Assembly: GCA_030998225.1 (NCBI GenBank)
Contig: JAPYXD010000045.1
Span: forward strand, 992,001 to 1,056,000
Length of the DNA stretch: 64,000 nt
DNA from: Diplolepis rosae
Taxonomy: Eukaryota; Arthropoda; Insecta; Hymenoptera; Diplolepididae
Reading direction: 5' to 3'
The notes under the pieces were generated by a model. The model had not been told where the DNA came from, searched no databases, and was given only the letters and a program-made list of their open reading frames with translations. Positions 23,144 through 33,142 of this stretch are shown here, piece after piece (position 1 is the stretch's first letter; every line of letters begins with the position of its first letter). A program made the position numbers and the translations under genes.

Positions 23144-23695
23144 GAGACATTTTACTTCCAAAGTTTTGTGTAGTAAAAATTTTTTTTTAAAAAATGTAAC
23201 AATAACGTATAAGTGAAGGAAACTGCTTGTAAGTAACTAATATTTCAAAAAATTTCTTTACATAATTTAATTCAAAATTTATCTCATATATATTTATTTT
23301 ATAGGTGTCGTTATCTATCAATATAACCTAAAAAGGTTGACACCAGTTATCCCAACAAAAATTTTTTAAAAAATCTAACGAACTCTCATAGCAACTAATA
23401 TGCTATGATGATCATTTTACAATATAATTTTATGCTTTTAAACTTGGATTTTTTGAAATTTAATTTTTATAAAAATTTAACCAATTATCAAACAATATGA
23501 ATGGAAGTAAAATACCAAATATGTCATCCACGGTATGTTTATTATTATTATTATTCTTTCTCTCTTTTATCTTCTCTTAATTTTATATTTTATATTGAAA
23601 AAACAAAATCTTTTTATTATATAAATATTATCTTTTTATTATATTCATAATTTTTCAAAAATTTTTATATATATTCATTTTTTATTTCCTTTTCA
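23144..23695. other. Gene-free AT-rich stretch
   Basis: No gene seen. There is a short TTA run near 23,545. Confidence 0.55.
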
Positions 23696-23735
23696 TAGTC
23701 TTGATAAAGACCGAAAAATCGGTCGAAACGTTGAC
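23696..23735 (+). ncRNA. Degenerate hammerhead-ribozyme-like motif
   Basis: The order TTGATAA - GACCG - loop - CGGTC - GAAAC - GT resembles the hammerhead core (CUGAUGA, stem II, GAAA). Stem II (GACCG/CGGTC) is perfect, but the first core strand has substitutions that should abolish or weaken cleavage. Such motifs are known in retroelement ends, notably Penelope-like elements. It may mark a relic of one here. Confidence 0.4.
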
Positions 23736-23812
23736 GTACTTTCAAAATAAAACAACTTTACAAAACCGGAAAGGCCATTCACTTTAATGTTCAAATTAAT
23801 ATTTAAAGTCTG

Positions 23813-24638
23813 CCATCCGCAAGGATGGAAGGCGCAGACTCGTCGAGAAATGGCAGACGAGATGGCATGGTGACCAAACCGGGAGATGGACACACCGTTT
23901 GATCCCGGAGCTCGCCACCTGGCTGGATAGAAAGCACGGTCAAGTCGGCTTTTACCTGGCGCAAGCGCTTTCGGGCCATGGTTGCTTTAATGCTTACCTG
24001 AAGCGCTTCAAAAAAAGAGAGGACGATTCGTGTCGCTACTGCGGTTTCCTTGTGGAAAATGCAGAGCACACACTCTTTGTTTGTGCCAGGTGGGGCGCGG
24101 AAAGGGAGGCTGTCGGTCGGGCAGTGGGCGCACAACTCACTCCTGACACGATGGTCTCTCTCATGCTCCAGTCTGAACAGATATGGATACTTATCGAATC
24201 ATTCGTCACCACTGGTGATGAAGACGACGGAGCTCGATGGAAGTGCAGAGCGCGGCAACAATGGGGGCCAGTAGAAATCGCATCGGGGCCTACACCCGCG
24301 GTCCTGCGTCTTGGGCGGACTTGGCTGTCTGCGTCAGCCGGGGGAGGAATCTTTATATTCCTTCCCTGGTTTGCGCGGCTAGCCGGCCTGCTTAACGGGC
24401 GTGTGCCCGCGGATGGGGGCCCCGGGCGAACGGACGACGGAAGAGTCGTACGCGACTTTAAGCTGGAACCAACTGCCCGCGAAGTTTAAAGCCGAAAGGC
24501 GGTTCCACGGGCGGTGTATTGGTTCGTGAGAGGGGGTTTTTTGGTGTTAACAGGTATGCCTAGACCCGTCCTAGGAGAGTCCTGTACAACGTCTATAAAA
24601 GATTTCGCCATTTTTCCTCCTCACAAAAAAAAAAAAAA
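23813..24638 (+). mobile_element. R1-like non-LTR retroposon, 5'-truncated, 13-bp duplication
   Basis: The frame KDGRRR...GRWTHRLIPELATWLDRKHG runs into a C-x2-C-x7-H-x4-C motif (CRYCGFLVENAEHTLFVC), the C-terminal tail of an R1-type polyprotein. A one-base difference from the copy at 13,545-14,098, near 24,210, shifts the frame. The 3' untranslated region and A-tail (24,625-24,638) match that copy. It is flanked by TATTTAA[A/G]GTCTG at 23,800-23,812 and 24,639-24,651 (12 of 13 identical), the signature of target-primed insertion. The GC content is far above that of the surroundings. Confidence 0.9.
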
Positions 24639-24811
24639 TATTTAAGGTCTGATCTCTTTTATTTGTTTATGGCATTGGATAATATATTTTAATATTATTA
24701 CATATTAACGGGGCGCCATTTTTTTTTCTAATGCACACGACTGAAAATAACTCTATGGGAATTACGAAGAAGTAGTATAAGGAGGCCGAACTCCATACAT
24801 TCGAGTTTGTA

Positions 24812-25327
24812 GCAGTGACTGTACAATAAGTGACAAGCTCGAAGTAATGCAACCAATTTTAAGTCTGAATCGCATGCGCACATCTTTAACTCTATCTTTT
24901 TCTCTTGGCAGAAAATCCTAAAGTGAGAAAAGTCTGACGTCACACTTGAACAAATAAATCAGTTAGTGAGGTTAAATACCGGCGTGCAATTTCTCATTTA
25001 TTCATTGTTTTTTTTGTGTAATTTTCGTCCTGAGTGCTTCGCTTCAAAAGACGATGGTAGATACAGCATACAAACAATTAAATATTTCAGCCAAATCTTT
25101 TAATTGCACCCAGTTATAACCTCATCTTTTAACTTTTACATATATTTACACTACTTCGTGATTTACACCAAAGTACATTTAAAAATTACTTACTCAATTT
25201 AACAGTATACTTACTTCTGGCTTCGATGTTCACAATTTATTCATTTTTCAATTGAAGATTTTACAAAACACTATTTACATATTCGTTGACACGTGACGTC
25301 AGACTTTTCTCACGTTGAGATTCTCTG
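24812..25327. repeat. Inverted-repeat composite related to 15,955-16,160
   Basis: The left part matches 15,955-16,080 in the same orientation. The right part (about 25,225-25,333) matches 16,065-16,160 in inverted orientation. The blocks 'gtgagaaaagtctgacgtcac' (left) and its complement (right) are the clearest arms. The middle is AT-rich. Confidence 0.7.
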
Positions 25328-26359
25328 CCATGGAGACTAGATATAAGGAGACCAATCTCCATATATCCATTCTCGAAATGAAGTTCTGCCAAGTACATAG
25401 TTACAAAACTTCCCGATGAGGGCATGTGTGTTCCCTGGGTGCAAAATGGCGACGTCTAATATACGATGCTTATAAACCGTGGATGCCGCCATTTTGCACT
25501 CAGGGAACACACGTGCCCTCATCGGGAAGTTTCCTAACTAAGTACTTGGCAGAACTTCATTTCGTGTTTTGTGAAGTACGACCATAAGAGATTGGTCTCC
25601 TTCACGAAGGAATAATAAGGAGACCTATCTCCATGTAAGCGACTTGGCAGGAGCAACGGCACGGTAAGTGCCCGGCTTGTAAGTTGGAAGTAGTGGAAAG
25701 GAGTGCGCAAGTGCGCAGTTGTCCTCTTCTTGCTCACGGGAAAATGTGCGAGTGAGACAAACTTGTCAAATTAATCTAAGCCAGAGAGGTTATGCAACCC
25801 GGTACGCGACACGACATAGCTAAGAAAAAAATTTATTATATTAAATGCATTATATTATATTACATGCGATCTTCAAAATATTGAAAATTCCTCGGATTAA
25901 ATTCCCTCACCTTTAAAGGAAAAAACTATTCAACATTATTTAACACACCATTTACGAAGTAATAACAAATACCATAATTTCAATTTCAATATTTACAATC
26001 TTATATTCGATATATACTTACCACTTTTATAATGCACTGCTCTAGCTTTATAGAAGTCCTGAGATAATATATATATTTTTTTAAAACTAAATTGAAATTG
26101 AACAAATATCTGCCGCTTGTAAATGATCAAAAAATCGATCAACATAACCACTCTGGCTTAGATCAATTTGACAGATTCGTCTCACTCGCACATTTTCTCA
26201 TGAGTAAGAAGAGGACAACTGCGCACTTGCGCACTCCTTTCCACTACTTCCAACATACAAACCGGGCACTTACCGTGCCGTTGCTCCTGCCAAGTCGCTT
26301 ACATGGAGATAGGTCTCCTTATTATTCCTTCGTGGTCTCCTTATAACTAGTCTCCATGG
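25328..26359. mobile_element. Palindromic element split by a second MITE
   Basis: The outer arms CCATGGAGACTAG.TATAAGG (25,328) and its inverse (ending 26,359) frame a palindrome. In it, 'accaatctcc', 'aagttctgccaagtac', 'acttcccgatgagggca' and 'ttccctg.gtgcaaaatgg' near 25,350-25,450 are mirrored near 25,485-25,600. The right arm is separated from the rest by the 732-bp MITE at 25,603-26,334. Confidence 0.75.
25603..26334. mobile_element. ~730-bp long-TIR MITE, copy 2, with 8-bp duplication
   Basis: This is the inverse-orientation copy of 17,461-18,183. It is bounded by a perfect 8-bp direct repeat, GTCTCCTT (25,595-25,602 and 26,335-26,342), and its termini are CACGAAGG/CCTTCGTG. The 8-bp duplication and TIR length point to a hAT- or P-type transposase acting in trans. 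It is inserted in the terminal region of another palindromic element. Confidence 0.9.
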
Positions 26360-26499
26360 TAACCTACTTGCAGAGGTGTAATTCCTCCTTAATGATGGCA
26401 AGTTATATGAATACCAGAACACGAGAAACCTATTCGAGTTGACATTTAACACCGGATTGTATTTATGCTAAAACCGGATTGTTATTTATGCTAAATGTA

Positions 26500-27150
26500 T
26501 AGTAGCGCAGTGAAAATTTGGCTGATTTAATTCCCTTATCGTTATTCTGGTCATTTGCTCTATCGAACAAAAAACCATTAATGAGGACGAAGTTTGTAGC
26601 AATGGAAAATGTTTGCCACTTATGGAATATAGTGAAATTCTTAAATAAATTCAGTGGACAAGACGGTAATCAACTACGTACATATTACGTGTAGGTATAC
26701 ATTTTATTAATAATTATAGTTTCTTGAAGAAAATTAGAACATTGTTTACTTTAGAAAATAAAATATTTGTTTGCATTTTAATTATTGAATTGTACAGAGG
26801 GTTTAACTGCAGCTAAGGTACCGCACAATGAATTGTTTTACAGTTGAGGAAGGTTTTAGCAGCCAACTTGTACAAAATTACGTCTTTTCTAATAGCGGGA
26901 AACTCAAAGTCTGAATTAAAAACTATGTAATGAAGTAATGTTGAACAAATTGTACTAATTTTCTAGAAATATTTTTTGACGTGATAATAAATTAGATAAA
27001 GTTAATTTGAATACAATCAAATAACAGTTTCATTAAAACAAACATACATTTAATATACGAACAAGGAGACAATTTTTTTGACTTTATTTCATATATTAAA
27101 TAAATGTTTGTTTAATTAAAAGAAACTATTACTTCAGTGTTAAATAAATT
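26500..27150. other. Gene-free AT-rich stretch
   Basis: No feature seen. The word 'catacatttaatatacgaacaaggag' area and its surroundings are AT-rich with no coding signal. Confidence 0.5.
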
Positions 27151-27154
27151 GCAT

Positions 27155-27170
27155 GGCTCTAATAAGAGCC
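27155..27170 (-). promoter_or_regulatory. Histone-type stem-loop variant
   Basis: On the minus strand it reads GGCTCT-TATT-AGAGCC, a perfect 6-bp stem with a 4-nt loop. It has the geometry of the histone mRNA 3' stem-loop, but the loop differs from the usual UUYN. It lies 70 bp downstream, on the minus strand, of a canonical version. Confidence 0.4.
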
Positions 27171-27224
27171 TATTTATACATATATAACTTTATAATAAAT
27201 TATTCCTTTGTAAAATAATGTATT

Positions 27225-27240
27225 GGCTCTGAAAAGAGCC
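27225..27240 (-). promoter_or_regulatory. Canonical histone mRNA 3' stem-loop sequence
   Basis: On the minus strand this is GGCTCTTTTCAGAGCC, which fits the replication-dependent histone stem-loop consensus exactly. A purine-rich CAAAGGAA lies about 15 nt downstream, where a U7-binding element would be. No histone coding sequence was recognised upstream, where a Merlin transposase relic is found. It may be a relic, a coincidence or part of a transposon end. Confidence 0.4.
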
Positions 27241-27372
27241 GACTATTATTTCTATATTATACTTTGGCTTTTCCATGTTCGTCGTCGCGCGTTTCCGGAG
27301 GGTACAATCGCGCTATGTCTTGCAAAAACCCAGCGTAAAGACATGGTTCGTTATTTCATAGTCGACGTTACA

Positions 27373-27760
27373 TTAATTCCGCCAAATAAGAAGAAAACAA
27401 TCCCTTCTTCCAATTACAGTCGGGTAAGGAAAGTTATACTCAAGACCAAAGACCTTCTTCTGAATTTGTGTGAGCGCCAGTCTCTGGACCTCTGATCCTA
27501 TCGCAGTAATGTACCATAAGTTCGGCACATATTCGCGACAAAAATTATACCAATCTACTATGGTGTGATCGGTAATTTTCAATTCGCGACCAACTATTCA
27601 GTGTTCTAGTTTATCGCATTAAAAGAACGTCAATTGAAAAATACTGCTTGCAGATAAATGAGAATCGCTTAACCAAATGCCACGTCTAATTGACTTCTTG
27701 ATTCGACATTTCTTACACCTCCAAGCGGATTTCTCAATAACACTTTCTATCGGTACTAAC
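27373..27760 (-). pseudogene. Merlin (IS1016/ISXO2-like) transposase relic
   Basis: On the minus strand, a stretch reading SVIEKSAWRCKKCRIKKSIR (a zinc-ribbon-like CxxC pair), then WLSDSHLS, then TDHTIVDWYNFCRE matches the order of blocks in ISXO2/Merlin-type transposases, where a short N-terminal ribbon precedes the 'T..DW..F.RE' block and the DDE nuclease. At least two stop codons interrupt it between 27,583 and 27,640. Downstream of the FCRE block the sequence no longer aligns well with a nuclease core. The family call is from motif order and is moderately sure. Confidence 0.65.
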
Positions 27761-27769
27761 GTTGTGTGA

Positions 27770-28697
27770 CGCGTCTTGTTTTAAAAGGAATGAAAATAAT
27801 ATTAGTCAGAATAGTTATTTAAAAGAAAATTTAAAGCAGGTCCCCAGGCCGCGCACTACAAAACTATGGCCAGGAGTTAACAAAAGAGGTTCCCAAAACT
27901 TAATGCCTGCGCGCCAGTCCTTCACTGGCCACTCGAAATGAATTTAACGATATAGGGCACGATACGAGACGATTAACGAAAACGATAACGAAATAGACAA
28001 CGGTGAAGTCACTCTAGAGTCAATTCCTCTAATTCGGCATGCTCAGCTTGACGGTAGAGAGGGATGGTTCAAAAGGAAATTGGCAAAACTCAAGTAAAAT
28101 AAGATAATTCAGATTCTAATATTTGGGACAGTCTCTAGACGATAATAATATAATTAAATAATTAATTTAGAAACGAGGAAATTGGTTTAACAACGCGAAA
28201 GAGGTAGAGCTAGACGATAATAATTGGCAAGAGGCAGATTTGACTGTTTGAGACACTAAATAGGTGATAATAATTGGCATGGTACAAATTATACCGTTTG
28301 GGACATTAATTAGGCATACTAATGCGATAGGGACACTAACTGGGCGATAATGAGGTGATAGGGACGGGTCCTGTGGTTGGAGATACTTGTTCAACGATAA
28401 TAATGCGAAATTGCCTATAAGAAACACTGCCGTGTTGACTGAGAGAGCGTTCTCAGTTTCTCATCAGTTCGATCAAAAATTCACAACTTTTCCCAACCAG
28501 TTTGAAAACTTTCCCGTAAATTTCCCATAAGCAAAAAATTAATTCAAAAGTTTATTGAATAAACTAAATTATTATATTTAGGGACGATTGATTAATTTCT
28601 AAATGAAGTGAATGTTCGACATTATACCCAGAACATTCTAAATATGAAATCAAAAATACAAGTCATGACTCTAATCTTAACAAAATTTGTACAACTA
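27770..28697. repeat. Gene-free stretch with irregular GATAATA-spaced repeats
   Basis: Between about 28,200 and 28,400 the words 'gataataattggca', 'gggaca' and 'actaa.t.ggcgata' recur at roughly 40-60-bp spacing, giving an irregular internal repeat. The frame across it is not gene-like. The rest is AT-rich without features. Confidence 0.5.
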
Positions 28698-30104
28698 CAC
28701 GGAGAAAATTTATTTGTGAAATTTTAATCAAGTAGTTGAGTAAAACGGGGACATAGCGGCTTTTGATTAAATTTTCACCAACAGTTGAGTAAAAAAAAAT
28801 TGTTTAATCTTTAGTAAACATTGACGATTTTATGAACTGAAAGTAGGAGAATTTAAAGAACAGTTGAATAATAAATAATGAAACTGTTAGTCCAATATCA
28901 ACCTACATTTGACTAAAATATGAAGTGTAATTGAGTATTGAATAATAAAAACATATCAGGATATACTCCACGGCACATAAATGAATCATCGACGACGCCT
29001 GAAATTTTGAGCAGCAGTTGAGGAAAACGTGAGCTAGGGGCGGGGAGGCTTTGACGCAGTGGTAATAAAAAAATACTTCTCCCAGAATTCACTATCTAAA
29101 CGATTGTTTACATTCTATACTTACATATAGACGACCAGGATGTCGACTCAGTTTGGGTACAGTGTGATATAAGTTTGAAGGTCTTAAGTATATTAATTCT
29201 GTACGCTTACATAAACCTAACTAATACAAGTTAATATTAACGCCGCAGTGTATAAGATATATCGCTCGCTTCACGCTGACAAGTAAAATTCGAACTCTCG
29301 TTATATACTAACTAGGAGCATGTATCATCGCTTGTGAGAGAATATTAGTGCCGGCCTGAAAATTCCTGTGCCCTAAAGTCTGCCACTGAAGGATCAAGAA
29401 TTTTGAGGGCCCCAAGATAATGAAATAAAAGTTTACATGTGAAGTAAGATTTTGTCTAGTATTAAATGAAACAAATAATCGAGTAGCAAAATAGATTTTT
29501 TTTAATTATTCATATTTTCAGGATCAACTAATTTATTTTTATTTTATTTCCGTATATCGATTAGTTGAAAAATTTGCATGCATAGTAAAAATATGAATGA
29601 AAATCTACTTTCATTTGATCAGTCAAGTTCAATCATCAATAATATAAATAATATAACTTTGCTTAAGCAATATCTAATTTATTTAAAATAATATCAATGA
29701 AAGTAACAAATTTTTCTATAATATAAGAAAAATTGAAATTTGTTTACAACTTTTCATAAAAATTTTTGTTGGGACTATTAAAATAAAACTATTATGATTT
29801 TCAAGTGTCAATTAAATGTAATATTCATTTTTTATTCACAGTTAAAAAATAATGATTAATTCACGTTTTATAAATAAATTTACAACATATTAAAAGTTTT
29901 TAAATAAATTATATTAGATAAATGAATCAATATTACGAAAATAAATTTTCGGGAAAGGAATAGACTAAAGAATATGAAAAATTAAAAATACAATGTATTG
30001 CTTTTATTAATTTAATCTTACATCCAATTTTTTTGTATATAATAATATCCATCGCGTAATTTGTGAGCCGTGGTAAGCGTAGCTTCAGTAATATTTTTAG
30101 ATTC

Positions 30105-30655
30105 TGTGCAAAAATATAAAAATTCGTATATTGGAAAATTTGAAAAAAAAATTCATCTGGGCCAAATTATTATAGTGAATTGTTTTTGAGGTTTAGTTTT
30201 GAATAATGAACAGCTGTACAAAATTTGTAATTATAAAACTAATTTTTCTTCAAATTACAATTTCTTGAAAATGTTAAAAAAACATGTTTTTAGGATTTTC
30301 GTAAAAAAAATTGATCACATCATGTTGCCATTTCTTCACCTTACGCCAAAGAAACATGCCTTTATGTTCTTTTCATGAAAAAAAATTTAATTCGTGGATC
30401 TAAATACTTGAAGATTGCTTAAAATACAACATTTTCAATGTTATCAACTTTTTTTTTTGAATATTTTTTCATCAAAATTCAAAAAACAGCTGTTTACGAC
30501 ACTTAAAAAAACTTATAACTTGCACAAACATTAGTTTTTTCATTCCTAATTTTTTATTGTTGTTCACTACTCAAAACTGTACTTAATAAAAATTCGCCAT
30601 AATAATTGGGCCCAAATGAAATTTTTTTCAAATTTTTACACAGAATCGAAGATAT
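30105..30655. repeat. ~550-bp imperfect palindrome
   Basis: A left block near 30,105-30,205 ('gattctgtgcaaaaat', 'gggccaaattattata') is mirrored at about 30,575-30,655 ('ataataattgggccc', 'ttttacacagaatc'). The loop is AT-rich. It is likely an independent inserted MITE. Confidence 0.7.
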
Positions 30656-31018
30656 CCGATCGAACTAAAACTTTGAGGGCTTTCTACTGTTGGGCGCATA
30701 CAACTTTTGCCCGTTATTAGAATCTGTTCCCGGAAAAAAGTGTTTTTTCGGTCCACTCTACTAGAGATACAATACACTTGCAGGAAATGTATTATTTGTA
30801 ATATGCTGCAGACATTAAAATTTCTTTGAAAACAAAACAAATATATGAATATTTGTTTCAAATAAAACAGATATAATCTGAAATTCAATAATGGGCAACG
30901 CAGCTTTCAAAATTATGTGAAAAGGATGAATTGTACTTACGTAGTATTTCCTAGACCAATTATTGGCTTCTCTTATTCGCCTTTGAAACAGTATTTTCTT
31001 TCCCACTGTTACATTTAA

Positions 31019-32550
31019 GGTAGTTTTCATCCACGAAAATTAAACCTCAGGCAAAAGTAGATAATTTTGCTTTAAAGAATAGCAATATTATTATTGAAGG
31101 GCTATTTTAAAAGAGAAAAGATTATTTTACCAGAAAAAAATTTGAAACACAGAAAAATAATTTTATTAATAAATTTTTATTTTTGACCCAACTGTTTTTC
31201 TTATTGCTTCTTACCAAATTTTAATAAATTATGCGTCTCTAATAAATCATAAATCATTTTTTTCAGAGAAAAGATTTCCCACAACTTCACCGTTTCTGAT
31301 TTTTTAAAATAAATTCTTTAAGGGGGTCTTCTGGTTCGTCACTTTGAAAAAATAGATTTTTTTTTTTACATATTTCTCATCTGTATAGTGTTAAAAATAT
31401 GATCTCAAAAGTATTTCGCAAAATATGTAGTAGTTCGATAGTAATTTGTTGTCGAACACGGCCGCGCTTGGTCTTTCTTAGCCTTTTCGTAGCGGCTCGC
31501 TGTGGCTTCGGTTTCCCAGGTTTTCCCCTGGGAAAAATAGGCTTAAGAGAGCTACTGGCGAATTTCTGTGTATATATGTGTGGACAAGCCCCTTCGGGAT
31601 GGAAATTTTTAGGACTGTTTTTATTGAACTGGTGCCGGGAATTACGCAAAATCTGTTCGACGGATTTCACTCAAACTTTTTTTTTAGATTCAGCAAACAC
31701 ATCGCTATCGTTGTCTGCTCAATTAGCTCATAAATATGTTTATTTTTGTTTTTATAGCATCTCAAACATGAAAAAATTATTGCTTTTAGGAAAATATCTG
31801 CCATAATAATAAATTTATATATTTTCAAATGATTGAGCAGACAACGATAGTCAATGAAATAACGAATAAAATTGTATTTGGGTTTTTTGTTTCAGACCAC
31901 TTGGATAGGCTTGATCGTCGGCACAAAGTTTTTTTAAGGTTCCGGTCAAGGTCATTCTGACGTCACGAGTGACAAGATAATGAACTCAAAATATTATATC
32001 AGAAAGACATTAAAATGCTTCATTCAATAAAAAAAAATTCTCGTCATTATCTTTCGTTGTTTGCTTGCAATTAATTGTTAAAAATGCGTGTTCACATCAA
32101 GCCGCGAACCAGAAGACCCCCTTAATGGCTGAAACCATTAAAAAAACATTTTCCAAAACGAAATTTTTATAAACAAATTGCTGAATTTGATAATAATTTA
32201 TTCATTTTCGAAAATTGGAAATGGTTAAGTCGTAGAAAATCTTTTTCTTGTAAAAGTGATTTGTAATTTATTAAAATCGCATAATTTTTTAAAATTTGGT
32301 AAGAAGCGATAAAGAAAAAAAGTTGGGGCAAAAATAAAATTTATTAATAAAATTATTTTTAAATATTTAAAGAATACAAAAATTTCAAATTCACCTAATT
32401 AATTTGAAAATTATTTTTCTGTATTCCAAATTTTTTTTATGGAAATTAATCTTTTATCTTCCAAAATAGCCCTTCAATAATAATATTGCTATTCTTGAAA
32501 GCAAAATTATCTATTTTTGCCTGAAGTCTAATTTTTATGGATCAACTACC
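31019..32550. mobile_element. TTAA-type element (GGTAGT termini), carrying a nested insertion
   Basis: The arms begin GGTAGT and share 'acctcaggcaaaa', 'tagataattttgctt' and 'aatattattattgaaggg' in inverted orientation. The left flank is TTAA (31,015-31,018) and the right is TTGA (32,551-32,554), a one-base decay. A solo 348-bp relative is at 54,376-54,723. TTAA duplication and short termini suggest a piggyBac-type MITE. The extra length comes from the element at 31,322-32,121. Confidence 0.85.
31322..32121. mobile_element. 800-bp TTAA-type element nested inside another
   Basis: The termini GGGGGTCTTCTGGTTCG and inverse are flanked by perfect TTAA (31,318-31,321 and 32,122-32,125). Two further inverted segments flank the centre ('acaacgatag' near 31,706 and 31,846). 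The overlapping open frames at 31,377-31,806 on opposite strands have no recognised domain. It is probably a piggyBac-type non-autonomous element. Confidence 0.85.
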
Positions 32551-33142
32551 TTGATATGTAATATCGACGCGTAGATCATGGATCACGTGGTTCTCAAATC
32601 TTGCGAGGCAGGAATGTGCCCGGCATTTTAAGAGCCTTTGCGTATATATGTTGATTGCTTACTTAACCTTTTTTCTATTTCGATAATTTACAACCAAGAT
32701 CTTTTATTAGATATAAGTAGCTAATATGGGTCATCACTACATGCATTTTTTAAATATTTCATGAATTCTAAAATATTATACAGTGATACGGGGTACTTAT
32801 GTTTTGCGTTCGATCCTGGGCATAGAGGCGTGCCTGAGGACTCTCGTTTTACTCAACTCTTGAGCAAACTGTGAACAATGGAGTGTGGAATTTCCACAAA
32901 TATTCTCCATTATATGATCCTCTGTAGATGAAGTTTTGTAATTATGCAAATGAAAACCTAGCAACTTTTTTCTTATTAATTTTTAGTCAACTGTTTTAGA
33001 GTTTACTCAACTGCTCGATTAATCTTTATAATTCTTTGTTGAATGAATACGCAAAAACATTTTAAGCTTTCCCCAAAAGCCTCTATGTCCCCGTTTTACT
33101 CAACTTTTGATTAAATTTTCACAAATAAATTTTCTCCGTGTA

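Larger units (their letters stand above)
28698..33140. mobile_element. 4.44-kb outer element with ~70-bp TIRs and TA duplication
   Basis: The termini CACGGAGAAAATTTATTTGT are inverted repeats of about 70 bp, continuing through 'tttaatcaa' and 'gttgagtaaaacgggg'. TA lies on both sides (28,696-28,697 and 33,141-33,142). The motif GTTGAGTAAA recurs several times near both ends. The interior holds a palindrome (30,105-30,655) and the nested TTAA elements at 31,019-32,550. No transposase is recognisable, so it is probably a non-autonomous element enlarged by later insertions. Confidence 0.8.

Noticed and set aside
27223..27495. 90-codon open frame on plus, considered as a histone-related or host gene
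   Set aside because: It is antisense to the Merlin relic and matches no histone tail in any frame I checked.
31377..31806. Two opposed open frames of 97 and 135 codons
   Set aside because: Both lie wholly inside a TTAA-type MITE and show no domain; likely chance frames in its less AT-rich centre.
28698..33140. Idea that this is an autonomous DNA transposon with its own transposase
   Set aside because: The size fits, but no frame of useful length or known catalytic block was found; the length is explained by nested elements.
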